The notes: generated from the sequence alone by a model not told the origin. A stretch of DNA of 53,751 nt from Candidatus Uhrbacteria bacterium RIFCSPLOWO2_01_FULL_47_17 (GCA_001791305.1 MGEI01000003.1:182910-236660), one strand, 5' to 3'. Counted from the stretch's first letter, positions 38,031 to 47,839 are shown. Translations and numbers: made by a program.

Positions 38031-39023
38031 ATGGACCAAGACGACCGGAAGGTTGCAGATCTGCTTGAAGACCAAGACATCGTCGACAGAAAATTTGCAG
38101 ATCGTGTTGCAAAACGATTTGACGATATTGAGACAACACCCAACTGGCTTACTGTGTGGCGAATCATTCTCGCCGTCCCGACTTTGCTTTGTTTCTTTAT
38201 CGCGAATCTCTTCGTGAATAAGAATCAAGATTTCACACTATGGCTCTGGGGAACACTCGGCACAGCCCTTCTTTACATGAGTCATGAGCTGTGGAATTTC
38301 TACCATAAGAAGAATGATATGCTGGTGACAACATCACGTCTGTTATTCTTCTCACCGTTTCTCACGGTTTCCGCCTTTGCCATCCAATCATTGCATCGTG
38401 ATGCATTGATTTGGCTCTTGTGCATGACGGCCGGCGGACTCTTTTACATTTGGGCCGCTCTCCTCGATGCCTTCGATGGAGCGCTTGCACGTTTCCAGGA
38501 TGACAGAGACAAAATTCCAAAACACGCTCGACCAAGAACATCTGAGAGCGATGAATACAATCTCCCATTCTCAAAGCGGTTGAATCTGCAAGGATCTTCC
38601 CATTACGGTGGAGTGCTTGACCCACTCAGCGACAAAATTCTGTACTTCGTGACAGTCTTTCCGCTTGGATGGAATACAGTCGAACACCTCTATTTATTGT
38701 TTAGCCTCTTTGTTGCGCTCTTACTCACGCTTATTCGTTTTCGCGCCATCAGACGCGCATTCGAAATTGCAGGAAAGGGCTCAGCGAATCGATTTGGCAA
38801 ATACAAGATCTGGGTTGAGGTCGCAACAGTTGCGGCACTCGCTCTCCTTCTTATGGGACCATTTCGCGTTCTGTGCGCAAACATCTTGATCGGAACCGCA
38901 CTCATCATCGGCATTCTCTCCCTTGCCGGCCATGCATGGCTCGGCTACAAAAAAGCTGTTGCACTTCGAAAAGCTGCGGCGGCTCGTCGGAAATCTTCCT
39001 CTTCCCTCCGTATTGTCAAATGA
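38031..39023 (+). CDS. CDP-alcohol phosphatidyltransferase family protein
   Basis: DAFDGALARFQD...GGVLDPLSDKILYF motif; multiple TM; promoter TTGACG-17-TACAGT; SD GGAGG. Confidence 0.85.
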   Translation: MDQDDRKVADLLEDQDIVDRKFADRVAKRFDDIETTPNWLTVWRIILAVPTLLCFFIANLFVNKNQDFTLWLWGTLGTALLYMSHELWNFYHKKNDMLVTTSRLLFFSPFLTVSAFAIQSLHRDALIWLLCMTAGGLFYIWAALLDAFDGALARFQDDRDKIPKHARPRTSESDEYNLPFSKRLNLQGSSHYGGVLDPLSDKILYFVTVFPLGWNTVEHLYLLFSLFVALLLTLIRFRAIRRAFEIAGKGSANRFGKYKIWVEVATVAALALLLMGPFRVLCANILIGTALIIGILSLAGHAWLGYKKAVALRKAAAARRKSSSSLRIVK

Positions 39024-39035
39024 CACGGAGGTTTT

Positions 39036-40316
39036 TTATTTCGCTTCCTCAAGGATCACATTTACATCCTTTTGTTCCCCTCCATGGAGCACCTTCAACT
39101 TCAATGTTTCACCAACCTTCTTTTGACGAATATACGTTGTGAGTGGATGCTCCACGTCAATCTTTTTTCCGTCAGCTTCCAAAATAATATCGTACTCTAC
39201 GATTCCAGCTTTATTTGCCGGCGATCCTGGAATCACCGCTAAATCCGTTTGCTTTTCTCCTCGAACAACAAGGACACCGTAATCTACCGTCAGTTGATTT
39301 TGTTTTTTTAATGCCTCAGTAACTGGTAAATAACGAATTCCAAGAAATGGACGAATCGTTCGGCCATTCACTTTCATGGATTCGATGGATTGTTTAATCA
39401 TGTTTGCCGCAAGGGCGAATCCAACATTTTCTGAACCTTGTGCAACGGCCACGTTTACTCCAACGACTTTTCCTTCCATGTTAATGAGAGGTCCACCGGA
39501 ATTTCCTGGGTTGATGGCGGCATCGGTCTGAATAAGATGATCCAAATTTTCTGATGTCGCACTGTTTTGCGCAGTGATGGATCGTGAAAGACCTGAGACC
39601 ACACCTGTTGAAACCGTATTTCTAAATTCCCCAAGCGCGTTTCCAATAGCGACAACAGATTGTCCAAGTTTCAATGAGTCTGAGTCACCAAACTCCGCAA
39701 ACGGCAAATTCTTTTCTTCAATTTTCAAAAGAGCAATGTCCAATCCATCATCAAGTGCAATGACGCGTGCATCATATTTTTTTCCTCCATTCAAAAAGAC
39801 GGTGTATTTTGCCGTCGAATCATTAACGACGTGTGCATTACTCACAATGTATCCGTCTGCAGAAATAAGAAAACCGGATCCCCCTCCCACTTCTTTTGAT
39901 TCTGTCCCATTCTGACGATAGCGCGGAACTTGAAAATTTCCGAATGGGCTATTTTCTCCAAATGGATTCACAAAATACTGCTCCATGACAGGAACATCTT
40001 TTGTGATCACAATAGACACAACCGCCGGATTCACCTTCGCAACAATTTCACTAACATCCAAAGGACGCACAGGGGCAGGAGTTTTTTCCGCAGGTTTACT
40101 TTTTTTTGTTGAATCATCCATTCCAGAAAAAACAGGAATCACTGACATGGGTCGTGAAACGGATTGCAAAAAAGGCCGAAACTTTACAACAAGGTTCTGC
40201 GCAACCACAAGAACCACGACGCTTACGGCAATGCTGCCACACACCCCACCAAGTAAACCAAATAAAAACGATCGGCCGTCTCCGTCTCGAAAAAAGTCTT
40301 TTTTATTGAAAAACAT
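39036..40316 (-). CDS. HtrA/Deg S1C serine protease with PDZ domain
   Basis: VSNAHVVND, DIALLKIE, IQTDAAINPGNSGGPLINMEGKVVGVN; PDZ in C-terminus. Confidence 0.94.
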   Translation of the reverse strand: MFFNKKDFFRDGDGRSFLFGLLGGVCGSIAVSVVVLVVAQNLVVKFRPFLQSVSRPMSVIPVFSGMDDSTKKSKPAEKTPAPVRPLDVSEIVAKVNPAVVSIVITKDVPVMEQYFVNPFGENSPFGNFQVPRYRQNGTESKEVGGGSGFLISADGYIVSNAHVVNDSTAKYTVFLNGGKKYDARVIALDDGLDIALLKIEEKNLPFAEFGDSDSLKLGQSVVAIGNALGEFRNTVSTGVVSGLSRSITAQNSATSENLDHLIQTDAAINPGNSGGPLINMEGKVVGVNVAVAQGSENVGFALAANMIKQSIESMKVNGRTIRPFLGIRYLPVTEALKKQNQLTVDYGVLVVRGEKQTDLAVIPGSPANKAGIVEYDIILEADGKKIDVEHPLTTYIRQKKVGETLKLKVLHGGEQKDVNVILEEAK

Positions 40317-40411
40317 AAAAATGAAATTGAATTCAATATTTACATCGCATTTTACCTAAAATGGTTGCACATCGCCAAGATATGGTAGAGTATTTCTATT
40401 CTATAAACCAT

Positions 40412-41530
40412 ATGCCTTCACAAACTCAATCACAAATTCAGACGCTCCTAGATGGCAGCGGAATCACCCTCAACGGAACAAATCCGTGGGACATCCAAGT
40501 CAAAAACGAAGCATTCTATAACCGTGTTCTCACCCAAGGCTCGCTCGGCTTCGGCGAAAGCTACATGGACGGCTGGTGGGAATGCGATGCCATCGATGAA
40601 CTCATCACCCGACTTTTTTCGATTGATGTCACGCGTCGATTGAAAACGAACTGGAAAGAGATCGGACTTCTTCTTGCTTCCTCGCTTATGAATCGGCAGG
40701 CGGGAAAGCGAGCGTACAAAATTGGAGAGGAACATTACGACGTTGGAAATGAGCTTTATAAAGCCATGCTCGACAAGCGCATGGTTTATACCTGTGGCTA
40801 TTGGAAAGATGCAACAGATCTAGACTCTGCACAGGAAGCGAAATTAGATCTTGTTTGCAAAAAGATTGGTCTCAAAGCCGGCGATCGCGTTCTCGACATA
40901 GGTTGTGGCTGGGGGAGCTTTGCAAAATTTGCTGCAGAAAAATATGGTGCGAGCGTCGTTGGAATTACTGTGTCGCGTGAACAACTCGCGCTTGGAAAAA
41001 AAGCGTGCGAGAGCCTCGACGTCGAATTGCGTTATCAAGACTATCGTGATGTCAACGAAAAATTTGATCACATCGTCTCGCTTGGCATGTTTGAACACGT
41101 TGGATACAAAAATTATCGTTCATACATGGAAGTTGCGGAACGTTGCTTAAAAGATGATGGATTATTTCTCCTGCACACGATCGGGACAACACAATCCGTC
41201 ATGTCCACAGATCCATGGATCGAAAAATACATTTTCCCAAATTCCATGCTTCCCTCTCTCGCGCAAATCACAAAGTCCGTCGAAAAATTGTTTGTCGTCG
41301 AAGACATTCATAATTTCAGCGTAGATTACGACACAACACTCATGCATTGGTTTCAGAACTTCGAGAAGGCGTGGCCAACACTCAACGAGCAGTACGATGA
41401 ACGTTTCTATCGCATGTGGAAATTCTATCTGCTCACGTGCGCCGGATCATTTCGCTCTCGCAGAAACCAGTTGTGGCAAATTGTCCTCTCGAAGAGGGGT
41501 GTTGCGGGTGGATATCAATCGATTCGATAA
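40412..41530 (+). CDS. cfa: Cyclopropane-fatty-acyl-phospholipid synthase
   Basis: GSLGFGESYMDGWWECDAIDEL, HYDVGNELYKAMLDKRMVYTCGYW, VLDIGCGWGSFAKFAAEKYG, SLGMFEHVG. Confidence 0.92.
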   Translation: MPSQTQSQIQTLLDGSGITLNGTNPWDIQVKNEAFYNRVLTQGSLGFGESYMDGWWECDAIDELITRLFSIDVTRRLKTNWKEIGLLLASSLMNRQAGKRAYKIGEEHYDVGNELYKAMLDKRMVYTCGYWKDATDLDSAQEAKLDLVCKKIGLKAGDRVLDIGCGWGSFAKFAAEKYGASVVGITVSREQLALGKKACESLDVELRYQDYRDVNEKFDHIVSLGMFEHVGYKNYRSYMEVAERCLKDDGLFLLHTIGTTQSVMSTDPWIEKYIFPNSMLPSLAQITKSVEKLFVVEDIHNFSVDYDTTLMHWFQNFEKAWPTLNEQYDERFYRMWKFYLLTCAGSFRSRRNQLWQIVLSKRGVAGGYQSIR

Positions 41531-41533
41531 TAA

Positions 41534-42289
41534 ATGTTTATGAAAATACATCGCAACGCTTTGCTGATTTGCATTCCTGTTGTTGTTATTGTTTTTATTT
41601 TCATTGGACAAACGAAACAAAATTACGTGAAGACAAAAGAAATACTCCCCCAATTTATCCAAGCAGATTTTATTGATCTAGAAAAAGTCGCTTCAATTTC
41701 AAAATTCCGCTCGGGAAGTGGACATGATTTTTCTAAAGGCTCCGGAGAAACATGTCGAAGCATGAAACATTACTACAATCTTTTTCGTCCGGAAGAAATT
41801 GAGAAATGGATCAATCAAAACCATGGTTTGCCACCAAAACCCGATGGGAAAACAGATATTCTTATCTTTAGTCCCGTTGACGGAAAAATTGTAAGTATCG
41901 AATCAGAGCGAACGGATTTTGGTGAACAAATCTACCTAAGACCAAAAGCAAATCCAGATTTCATGGTTCGACTTTTTCACATCTATCCGCTCTCAAGCAT
42001 GAAAAAAGGTTCCATTGTGAAGGCAGGAGAAAACATTGGTGTGATTTCACAATATCAAAATACCGATATCGCCATTATGAAAAATTGGAATACGTTCATT
42101 TCATATTTTGAGGTGATGCCGGATTCCCTCTTCATGAATTATCAAAAATTTGGCATCAAGAATCGAAGTGAATTCATCATTTCAAAAGCGGAACGTGACG
42201 CCAATCCATTCGAATGCAACGGTGAATATTTTACGGAGCTGTATGACAGGGATCCGCGTTTTGAAAATTTTATTTTTCTCAAAAAATAA
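41534..42289 (+). CDS. Hypothetical secreted/membrane-anchored protein with M23/lipoyl-like barrel region
   Basis: N-terminal TM; FRSGSGHDFSKGSGETCRSMKHYY, ILIFSPVDGKIVSIE...GSIVKAGENIGVI. Confidence 0.6.
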   Translation: MFMKIHRNALLICIPVVVIVFIFIGQTKQNYVKTKEILPQFIQADFIDLEKVASISKFRSGSGHDFSKGSGETCRSMKHYYNLFRPEEIEKWINQNHGLPPKPDGKTDILIFSPVDGKIVSIESERTDFGEQIYLRPKANPDFMVRLFHIYPLSSMKKGSIVKAGENIGVISQYQNTDIAIMKNWNTFISYFEVMPDSLFMNYQKFGIKNRSEFIISKAERDANPFECNGEYFTELYDRDPRFENFIFLKK

Positions 42290-42337
42290 GTAAGGAATAA
42301 AAAGAAAAAACGAGCTCGAATGCTCGTTTAAGAAGTC

Positions 42338-42658
42338 TCACGTTGGCGGCATATTGAGAACGCAGCCAAAAGATTCATGATGCGGTTGATGCTTGCGAGC
42401 TTGTATCGTCCGATCGCATCGCACACGCACAATTTTTTGATCCCCTTCATGTGCATCTCGCACGTACGCGTCGCAATAGACGTGATTCCCTTCCGTCAAT
42501 GAATCTTCATTACAACTAATCATGACGATTTGAAGTTGTGTTCCCAACACGTATCGCCGAATGTTTGATTGTGCCGTCACATTCGATGGGATAGGCTTGT
42601 TCTCGCAGGCAAGATTACTTGCCGTAAAAATGAAAATGAGAAAAAACAAACGTTTCAT
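42338..42658 (-). CDS. Small putative lipoprotein/secreted protein
   Basis: MKRLFFLIFIFTASNLACENK signal with lipobox-like Cys. Confidence 0.6.
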   Translation of the reverse strand: MKRLFFLIFIFTASNLACENKPIPSNVTAQSNIRRYVLGTQLQIVMISCNEDSLTEGNHVYCDAYVRDAHEGDQKIVRVRCDRTIQARKHQPHHESFGCVLNMPPT

Positions 42659-42660
42659 AA

Positions 42661-43053
42661 TCACCTCGATTCAGGCTTTGCAGGGGCTGAAGGCGTGGGC
42701 GCCGGAAGCTGCTGCATGGTTGGCGGATACGGGGCGAACTTGGGCTTACAACCACCCGTTCGCGCTCCCCAGGCACCAGAACCGCAGTCGAGCAGTTCCT
42801 TGAACTCGGGTGCGTTGTCAGCTCCTTGAAACCGACCTGTGCAGGTAATGTACCCGTCACGATCGGAATCCGTCTCCGCACAACTCTTTCCAAGAAGCTT
42901 GTAGTTCATCTCTTTTGAGTACTTCTCCAAGTTCTCAATCGCGCCTTCCTCAGAGCCAACAAAGATGGCAAACCCAACGGCTTTGTTGTAGGTCCACGCG
43001 CTCAGAATTCCTGTGACAAGAAGAATCAAACCAACAATCAATCCTTTCTGCAT
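42661..43053 (-). CDS. Hypothetical membrane-anchored protein, Cys-containing, Pro-rich tail
   Basis: MQKGLIVGLILLVTGILSAWTYNKA..; SD GGAGAAA; promoter TTGACA-17-TAGATT. Confidence 0.65.
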   Translation of the reverse strand: MQKGLIVGLILLVTGILSAWTYNKAVGFAIFVGSEEGAIENLEKYSKEMNYKLLGKSCAETDSDRDGYITCTGRFQGADNAPEFKELLDCGSGAWGARTGGCKPKFAPYPPTMQQLPAPTPSAPAKPESR

Positions 43054-43149
43054 CTGTTTCTCCCTTTCTCCAATCAACATTGATGGAGAAAAAAATCTAC
43101 ACGAAATAAGACAAAATGTCAATGATTCTTCAAAACACATGCGAATCGA

Positions 43150-43178
43150 TTGACAGAACCCCATTTTCCTGATAGTCT
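43150..43178 (+). promoter_or_regulatory. Predicted promoter of DEAD-box helicase gene
   Basis: TTGACA-17 nt-TAGTCT. Confidence 0.5.
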
Positions 43179-43235
43179 TTCAGCATAATTTCGCTCGACT
43201 TTATTTCGAGCATGACTCGTGGCCTCTTGTCTATT

Positions 43236-43271
43236 TTACGACCTGATGGAAAAACGGGTCGTAATTTTTTT
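43236..43271 (+). promoter_or_regulatory. Terminator-like hairpin in 5' leader of DEAD-box helicase gene
   Basis: TTACGACC-loop-GGTCGTAA followed by TTTTTTT, upstream of the start codon. Confidence 0.6.
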
Positions 43272-43333
43272 AACGCTTCCTAAGCGCCTGGTCCCTTTTT
43301 GGGCTCCTTGCTCGACTTTGGTTGCCTTACTAT

Positions 43334-44794
43334 ATGACAGAGACACAAAAACCGTCTTTTGACGGCCTCGGGATCTTTCCAGATCTCCTTACCCACTTGA
43401 GTAAAATTGGATTTCACCATCCAACCCCCATTCAAGAAAAAGCGATTCCGATCGGCGCAACGGGCGAGGATTTGATTGGAATCGCCCAAACAGGAACCGG
43501 AAAAACACTCGCGTTTTCCATTCCAATGATGCAGCAAATCTCGATCAACAAAGGTCAGGGACTTGTTTTGTTACCAACACGCGAGCTCGCTTTGCAGGTT
43601 GAAGAGACCCTTCAAAAACTCAGCAAGCCATTCGGACTTCGCACAGCCGTTCTTATTGGAGGTGCGGCCATGAGTTTACAAATTAAGGCACTTCGCAATA
43701 AGCCACACGTTATTGTGGCAACTCCAGGACGTTTACTTGATCACATGGAGCAAAAAATTCTTGGTCTTCAAAACGTAAAAGTTTTGGTGCTCGATGAAGC
43801 AGACAGAATGCTCGACATGGGATTTGAACCACAAATCAAAAAAATCCTTGCGGCCGTTCCAAAAGAACGCCAAACCATGTTGTTCTCCGCAACGATGCCA
43901 GAAAAAATTTCGCAGATTGCGGAAAAGTACATGAAGAAACCACTTCGTATCGAAATGGCTCGTCAAGGAACCGCGAATGAAAATGTTGAACAAGAATTCT
44001 TCATGGTTGGAAAGGGTGACAAATTACGTCTTCTCGACAAGGTCCTCGTCGATTATAAAGGATCTGTTCTCGTATTCAGTCGAACGAAACATGGCGCAAA
44101 AAAAATCACACATGCGATTGAAAAAATGGGACATACTGTTTCCGAAATTCACTCGAACAAATCATTAAACCAACGCAAGATGGCGCTCGCCGGATTCAAA
44201 TCCGGAAAAGTGCGCGTGCTTGTCGCAACCGATATTGCTTCACGCGGAATCGATGTGACAAACATCGAACTCGTGATCAACTTTGATCTTCCAGACCAAG
44301 CAGAAGATTACGTTCACCGTATCGGACGCACGGGTCGCGCAGGGCGCACGGGAAAAGCCATTTCATTTGCAACGCCAGATCAGAAAAATGATCTCAGAAT
44401 CATTGAACGTTTGATTCGCACAAAGCTGAACGTCTTACCAACTCCAGAACTCCCCCCTCATCGCGCGGCTCCGGTCTATGAACCAGAACGTGGTGACCGC
44501 AGAGGGTCATTTCAACGAGGTGGTCGCGGAGGATTCGGTGGTGGATCTTCTCGAGGCGGAAGTTCATTTGGACATTCTCGAGGTGGCAGCTCACATGGTA
44601 GTTCTCGAGGAGGATCTTATGGCGGAAAACCAAAAGAAAAAGTTTATCAATATAAAGATGTGAAAAAAGAAGGTGCGACGGGAACAACATCGACAGACAA
44701 GCCCCGCACACAACACAAGCCATACGACCGAAAACGCCAAGGTGGTGGACAAGGATATCAAGGTCATAATCCACGCCCAATGAATCGCGTATAA
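43334..44794 (+). CDS. DEAD-box RNA helicase with Gly/Arg/Ser-rich tail
   Basis: PTPIQEKAIP, AQTGTGKTLAFSIP, VLDEADRMLDMGF, FSATMPE, VATDIASRGIDV, HRIGRTGRAGRTG. Confidence 0.95.
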   Translation: MTETQKPSFDGLGIFPDLLTHLSKIGFHHPTPIQEKAIPIGATGEDLIGIAQTGTGKTLAFSIPMMQQISINKGQGLVLLPTRELALQVEETLQKLSKPFGLRTAVLIGGAAMSLQIKALRNKPHVIVATPGRLLDHMEQKILGLQNVKVLVLDEADRMLDMGFEPQIKKILAAVPKERQTMLFSATMPEKISQIAEKYMKKPLRIEMARQGTANENVEQEFFMVGKGDKLRLLDKVLVDYKGSVLVFSRTKHGAKKITHAIEKMGHTVSEIHSNKSLNQRKMALAGFKSGKVRVLVATDIASRGIDVTNIELVINFDLPDQAEDYVHRIGRTGRAGRTGKAISFATPDQKNDLRIIERLIRTKLNVLPTPELPPHRAAPVYEPERGDRRGSFQRGGRGGFGGGSSRGGSSFGHSRGGSSHGSSRGGSYGGKPKEKVYQYKDVKKEGATGTTSTDKPRTQHKPYDRKRQGGGQGYQGHNPRPMNRV

Positions 44795-44798
44795 AACG

Positions 44799-44839
44799 AA
44801 AAACAAAACCATCGATTAAATGTCGATGGTTTTGTTTTT
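44799..44839. terminator. Bidirectional terminator overlapping msrB 3' end
   Basis: AAAAACAAAACCATCGA-ttaaatg-TCGATGGTTTTGTTTTT, perfect 17-bp stem. Confidence 0.85.
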
Positions 44840-45202
44840 GAAATCCAGTGCCAGCGAATTAATGCAGTAGCGCTTCCCTGTTGGACCCGGACCATCGTCA
44901 AAGACATGTCCGAGGTGCGCACCGCAATTTGCGCATGTCACTTCCGTACGACGCATTCCCATCGTCGTATCGTCCGAGAGCTTCACGTGCCCTTGGTCAA
45001 CAACGTCCGAGAAGCTCGGCCAACCAGACCCAGAATCAAACTTTGTGTCCGAGGAGAACAGCGTTTGCCCACAATTCACACAGGTGAACATGCCGTTCTC
45101 GTGGAAATCAACATATTTACCGGAGAATGGCGGCTCGGTTCCTTTCAAAAAACAGATGTTCTTTTGTTCGGCTGTGAGATTTGGATTTTCCATCTTTGGC
45201 AT
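44816..45202 (-). CDS. msrB: Peptide-methionine (R)-S-oxide reductase MsrB
   Basis: [59 protein letters not shown]. Confidence 0.95.
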   Translation of the reverse strand: MPKMENPNLTAEQKNICFLKGTEPPFSGKYVDFHENGMFTCVNCGQTLFSSDTKFDSGSGWPSFSDVVDQGHVKLSDDTTMGMRRTEVTCANCGAHLGHVFDDGPGPTGKRYCINSLALDFKNKTIDI

Positions 45203-45281
45203 ATGAATCGATCATACAAGATCGTTGACAATGAGACAAAAATTGCATACCCTCAGTTCATCTCATTCATAGGAGAACACA

Positions 45282-46256
45282 ATGGATCATCTCATTGTCA
45301 TGAATCCGTTTGCGAGGCATATGCGGAAAGATCGAACGCTTCGTACGCGCTTGCGCTCGCTTGTGCGACGACCCGCGTCGGTGATTGAGCCGCAATCTGT
45401 TGATGAACTGATTAAAACCATGAAAGCCTTGGGAGACGTTCGAGGTCTTGCGGATGTGACGGTCTACATCGTTGGTGGAGACGGAACGTTCAATCAAGTC
45501 TTGAATTGGGTGATGACATTGCCCGCGGAAAATCGACCGCGCCTTATGCCGGTTGGTGGCGGGCAATTCAATTTCATGACCAAATTCGTTGGTCTGAAAA
45601 GCACGGATCCGTCTGTGAATCTTGCGAAAATCTTTTCTGGAGATATCGAAACTGTTTCAGAACCCTGGAAGTCCATTCGTATTCATCATTCGACTTCAAA
45701 TGAGACACGCTTTGCCGCGGTTGTTGCAAACGGGATTCTCTGTGATGCGGTGGAATGGTACGAAGAGGTTGGCAAAGGTGATATGGCGGATGTAGTGAAG
45801 CTGATCGGCGCCATGGTCGCAGATTTTGCCAAAAACATGATTCATGGCCGCCATGGTCGCATCAAACCCACCAGGGGTGACATTACGATCAATCACAACA
45901 ATCTCGGAGTTGAGGAATACGCTGCATTCATGTTCGGTACTGTCCCAGAGTTTCTACCGGGCTGTCGGCCGTTTCTGTCACCTCCCAACCACGCATCGTT
46001 TTCAGCCATGGTCTACTCGGGAAACCTTGCATCGCTTGCGGCAAGTGTCCCGCTCGTTTGGAATGGCTGGGCTTCACCGCTCACGGATCTGCACATGTTC
46101 AACGCCGACGCGGAACATGTCGTTGTTAAAACAAAAGACCCGCGCCTCCTTGTGGATGGCGATCTGCATACCTGGCCCGTTTCTGAACAGCATCCAACAC
46201 ACATCCTCACCATCACGCACAGCGAACCCATTCAGCTTCTTCACGCAGTCTCCTAA
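45282..46256 (+). CDS. Diacylglycerol kinase catalytic domain-like protein
   Basis: LIVMNPFARHM, VYIVGGDGTFNQVLNW, LMPVGGGQFNFMTKFVG; promoter TTGACA-17-TACCCT. Confidence 0.8.
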   Translation: MDHLIVMNPFARHMRKDRTLRTRLRSLVRRPASVIEPQSVDELIKTMKALGDVRGLADVTVYIVGGDGTFNQVLNWVMTLPAENRPRLMPVGGGQFNFMTKFVGLKSTDPSVNLAKIFSGDIETVSEPWKSIRIHHSTSNETRFAAVVANGILCDAVEWYEEVGKGDMADVVKLIGAMVADFAKNMIHGRHGRIKPTRGDITINHNNLGVEEYAAFMFGTVPEFLPGCRPFLSPPNHASFSAMVYSGNLASLAASVPLVWNGWASPLTDLHMFNADAEHVVVKTKDPRLLVDGDLHTWPVSEQHPTHILTITHSEPIQLLHAVS

Positions 46257-46332
46257 AGGCTGCTTTTTTGTATCCATCCGTTGACTTTTCGATCTATTCC
46301 TATATAATTCGAACGAATTTAAATACACCCCT

Positions 46333-47805
46333 ATGTCCGACCACGGAAATGTCATTGTCCGATTTGATAACGTTACGTTTGGTTATCATGAAAAAAACAC
46401 GCTTCTGAAAGACGTGAATTTTTCTATTCGCGAAAATGCCAAAGTCACACTCATGGGACAAAATGGTGCTGGGAAATCAACGATTTTTCATTTGATGCTT
46501 GGAGATGCAAAACCCCTCAAGGGACAAGTTCATATCAAACAGGGGGCAAAGATTGGAATTGCAAAACAAGTCATGGATCGCTCATATCTCGAAATGACGG
46601 TCGAAGATTACTTCGCAACAGCATTTGCGGAGAGACCACGAAATCTGCCGGCTCTCATTGATCAAGCTCTCGAAGCGGTAAACTATCCTCTTGATCACAA
46701 AATCACCATCAATCGTCTGAGTGGAGGACAACAAGCTCGTCTCCTCCTCGCCTACGCCCTCATCCAAAAACCGGACATTCTCCTTCTCGACGAGCCAACG
46801 AACAATCTCGATGAGGACGGCATTGGTCACCTCATCACCTTCCTCATGATGTATGAGAAAACCGTGATCGTTATTTCCCACGATGCAGACTTCTTAAACA
46901 CATTTACCGATAGCGTCATCTATCTCGACGCGCAAAAACAAGAAGTGGACTCCTACCAAGGCGACTACTATGACGTGGTCGAACAAATCAAATCACGTAT
47001 CGAAGCCGAAGAGCGCAAGAACGCTCAGTTGCTCAAGAACATTCAAGATCGAAAAGAAAAAGTAAACTTCTTTGCAAACAAAGGAGGAAAAATGCGTAAG
47101 CTTGCTGCAAAGTTGAAAGAAGAAATTGAAGAGGATGAATCCAACATGGTGGACGTGAAACAAGATGACAAAACGATCGTTCGCTTCGACATCGAAGCGA
47201 CAGAATACAAAGATCCAATCGTCGATGTCTCGTCCGTGGGTGTTTGGAATCAAGGCGAGGCGATTCACTGCCCTGTCGAACTCAAACTACGCCGCGGAGA
47301 TCGATTACTTCTCAAAGGTCCAAACGGAATTGGAAAGACCACATTGCTGAAGCGACTCGCGACACGCACAGAAGAAGGTGTGTTTATCCCAGCCGATGTG
47401 ATCGTTGGATACTACGAACAAGACTTCTCCGGACTCGACTTCTCGCAAACAGCATTCGAATCTCTCAAATCCGTCATGGCCGTTGGAGATGATGAAACCG
47501 TTTACGGAACCGCAGGTCGCTTTTTACTTCGAGGAGAAACCATGCAAACACGAGTCGGCGCGCTTTCGGAAGGACAAAAGGCCCTTCTCTGTTTCGCTCG
47601 CTTCGTCATTCAAAAACCAAACTTATTGATTCTCGACGAGCCAACCAACCACGTAAACTTCCGCCATTTGCCTGTGATCGCACAAGCGTTGCAGAATTTC
47701 AAAGGTGCGATGATCGTAGTCAGTCACGACACAGAGTTTCTCAAATCGATCTCGTTCAACAACGAACTCGACCTCGGAGCGCTTCGTAAGAAAGCGTTAT
47801 CATAA
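46333..47805 (+). CDS. ABC-F family ATPase
   Basis: Two ABC cassettes: GQNGAGKST, LSGGQQARLLLAYALIQKPDILLLDEPTNNLD; GPNGIGKTT, LSEGQKALLCFARFVIQKPNLLILDEPTNHV; promoter TTGACT-16-TATAAT. Confidence 0.93.
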   Translation: MSDHGNVIVRFDNVTFGYHEKNTLLKDVNFSIRENAKVTLMGQNGAGKSTIFHLMLGDAKPLKGQVHIKQGAKIGIAKQVMDRSYLEMTVEDYFATAFAERPRNLPALIDQALEAVNYPLDHKITINRLSGGQQARLLLAYALIQKPDILLLDEPTNNLDEDGIGHLITFLMMYEKTVIVISHDADFLNTFTDSVIYLDAQKQEVDSYQGDYYDVVEQIKSRIEAEERKNAQLLKNIQDRKEKVNFFANKGGKMRKLAAKLKEEIEEDESNMVDVKQDDKTIVRFDIEATEYKDPIVDVSSVGVWNQGEAIHCPVELKLRRGDRLLLKGPNGIGKTTLLKRLATRTEEGVFIPADVIVGYYEQDFSGLDFSQTAFESLKSVMAVGDDETVYGTAGRFLLRGETMQTRVGALSEGQKALLCFARFVIQKPNLLILDEPTNHVNFRHLPVIAQALQNFKGAMIVVSHDTEFLKSISFNNELDLGALRKKALS

Positions 47806-47809
47806 ACAA

Positions 47810-47837
47810 AATCCTCGAGTTGATCTCGAGGATTTTT
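47810..47837. terminator. Bidirectional terminator
   Basis: AAATCCTCGAG-ttgat-CTCGAGGATTTTTT. Confidence 0.8.
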
Positions 47838-47839
47838 TG

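Noticed and set aside
41447-41662. Small minus-strand ORF at the cfa/41534 junction
   Set aside because: Antisense to two coding genes, low-complexity Asn run, no supporting signals.
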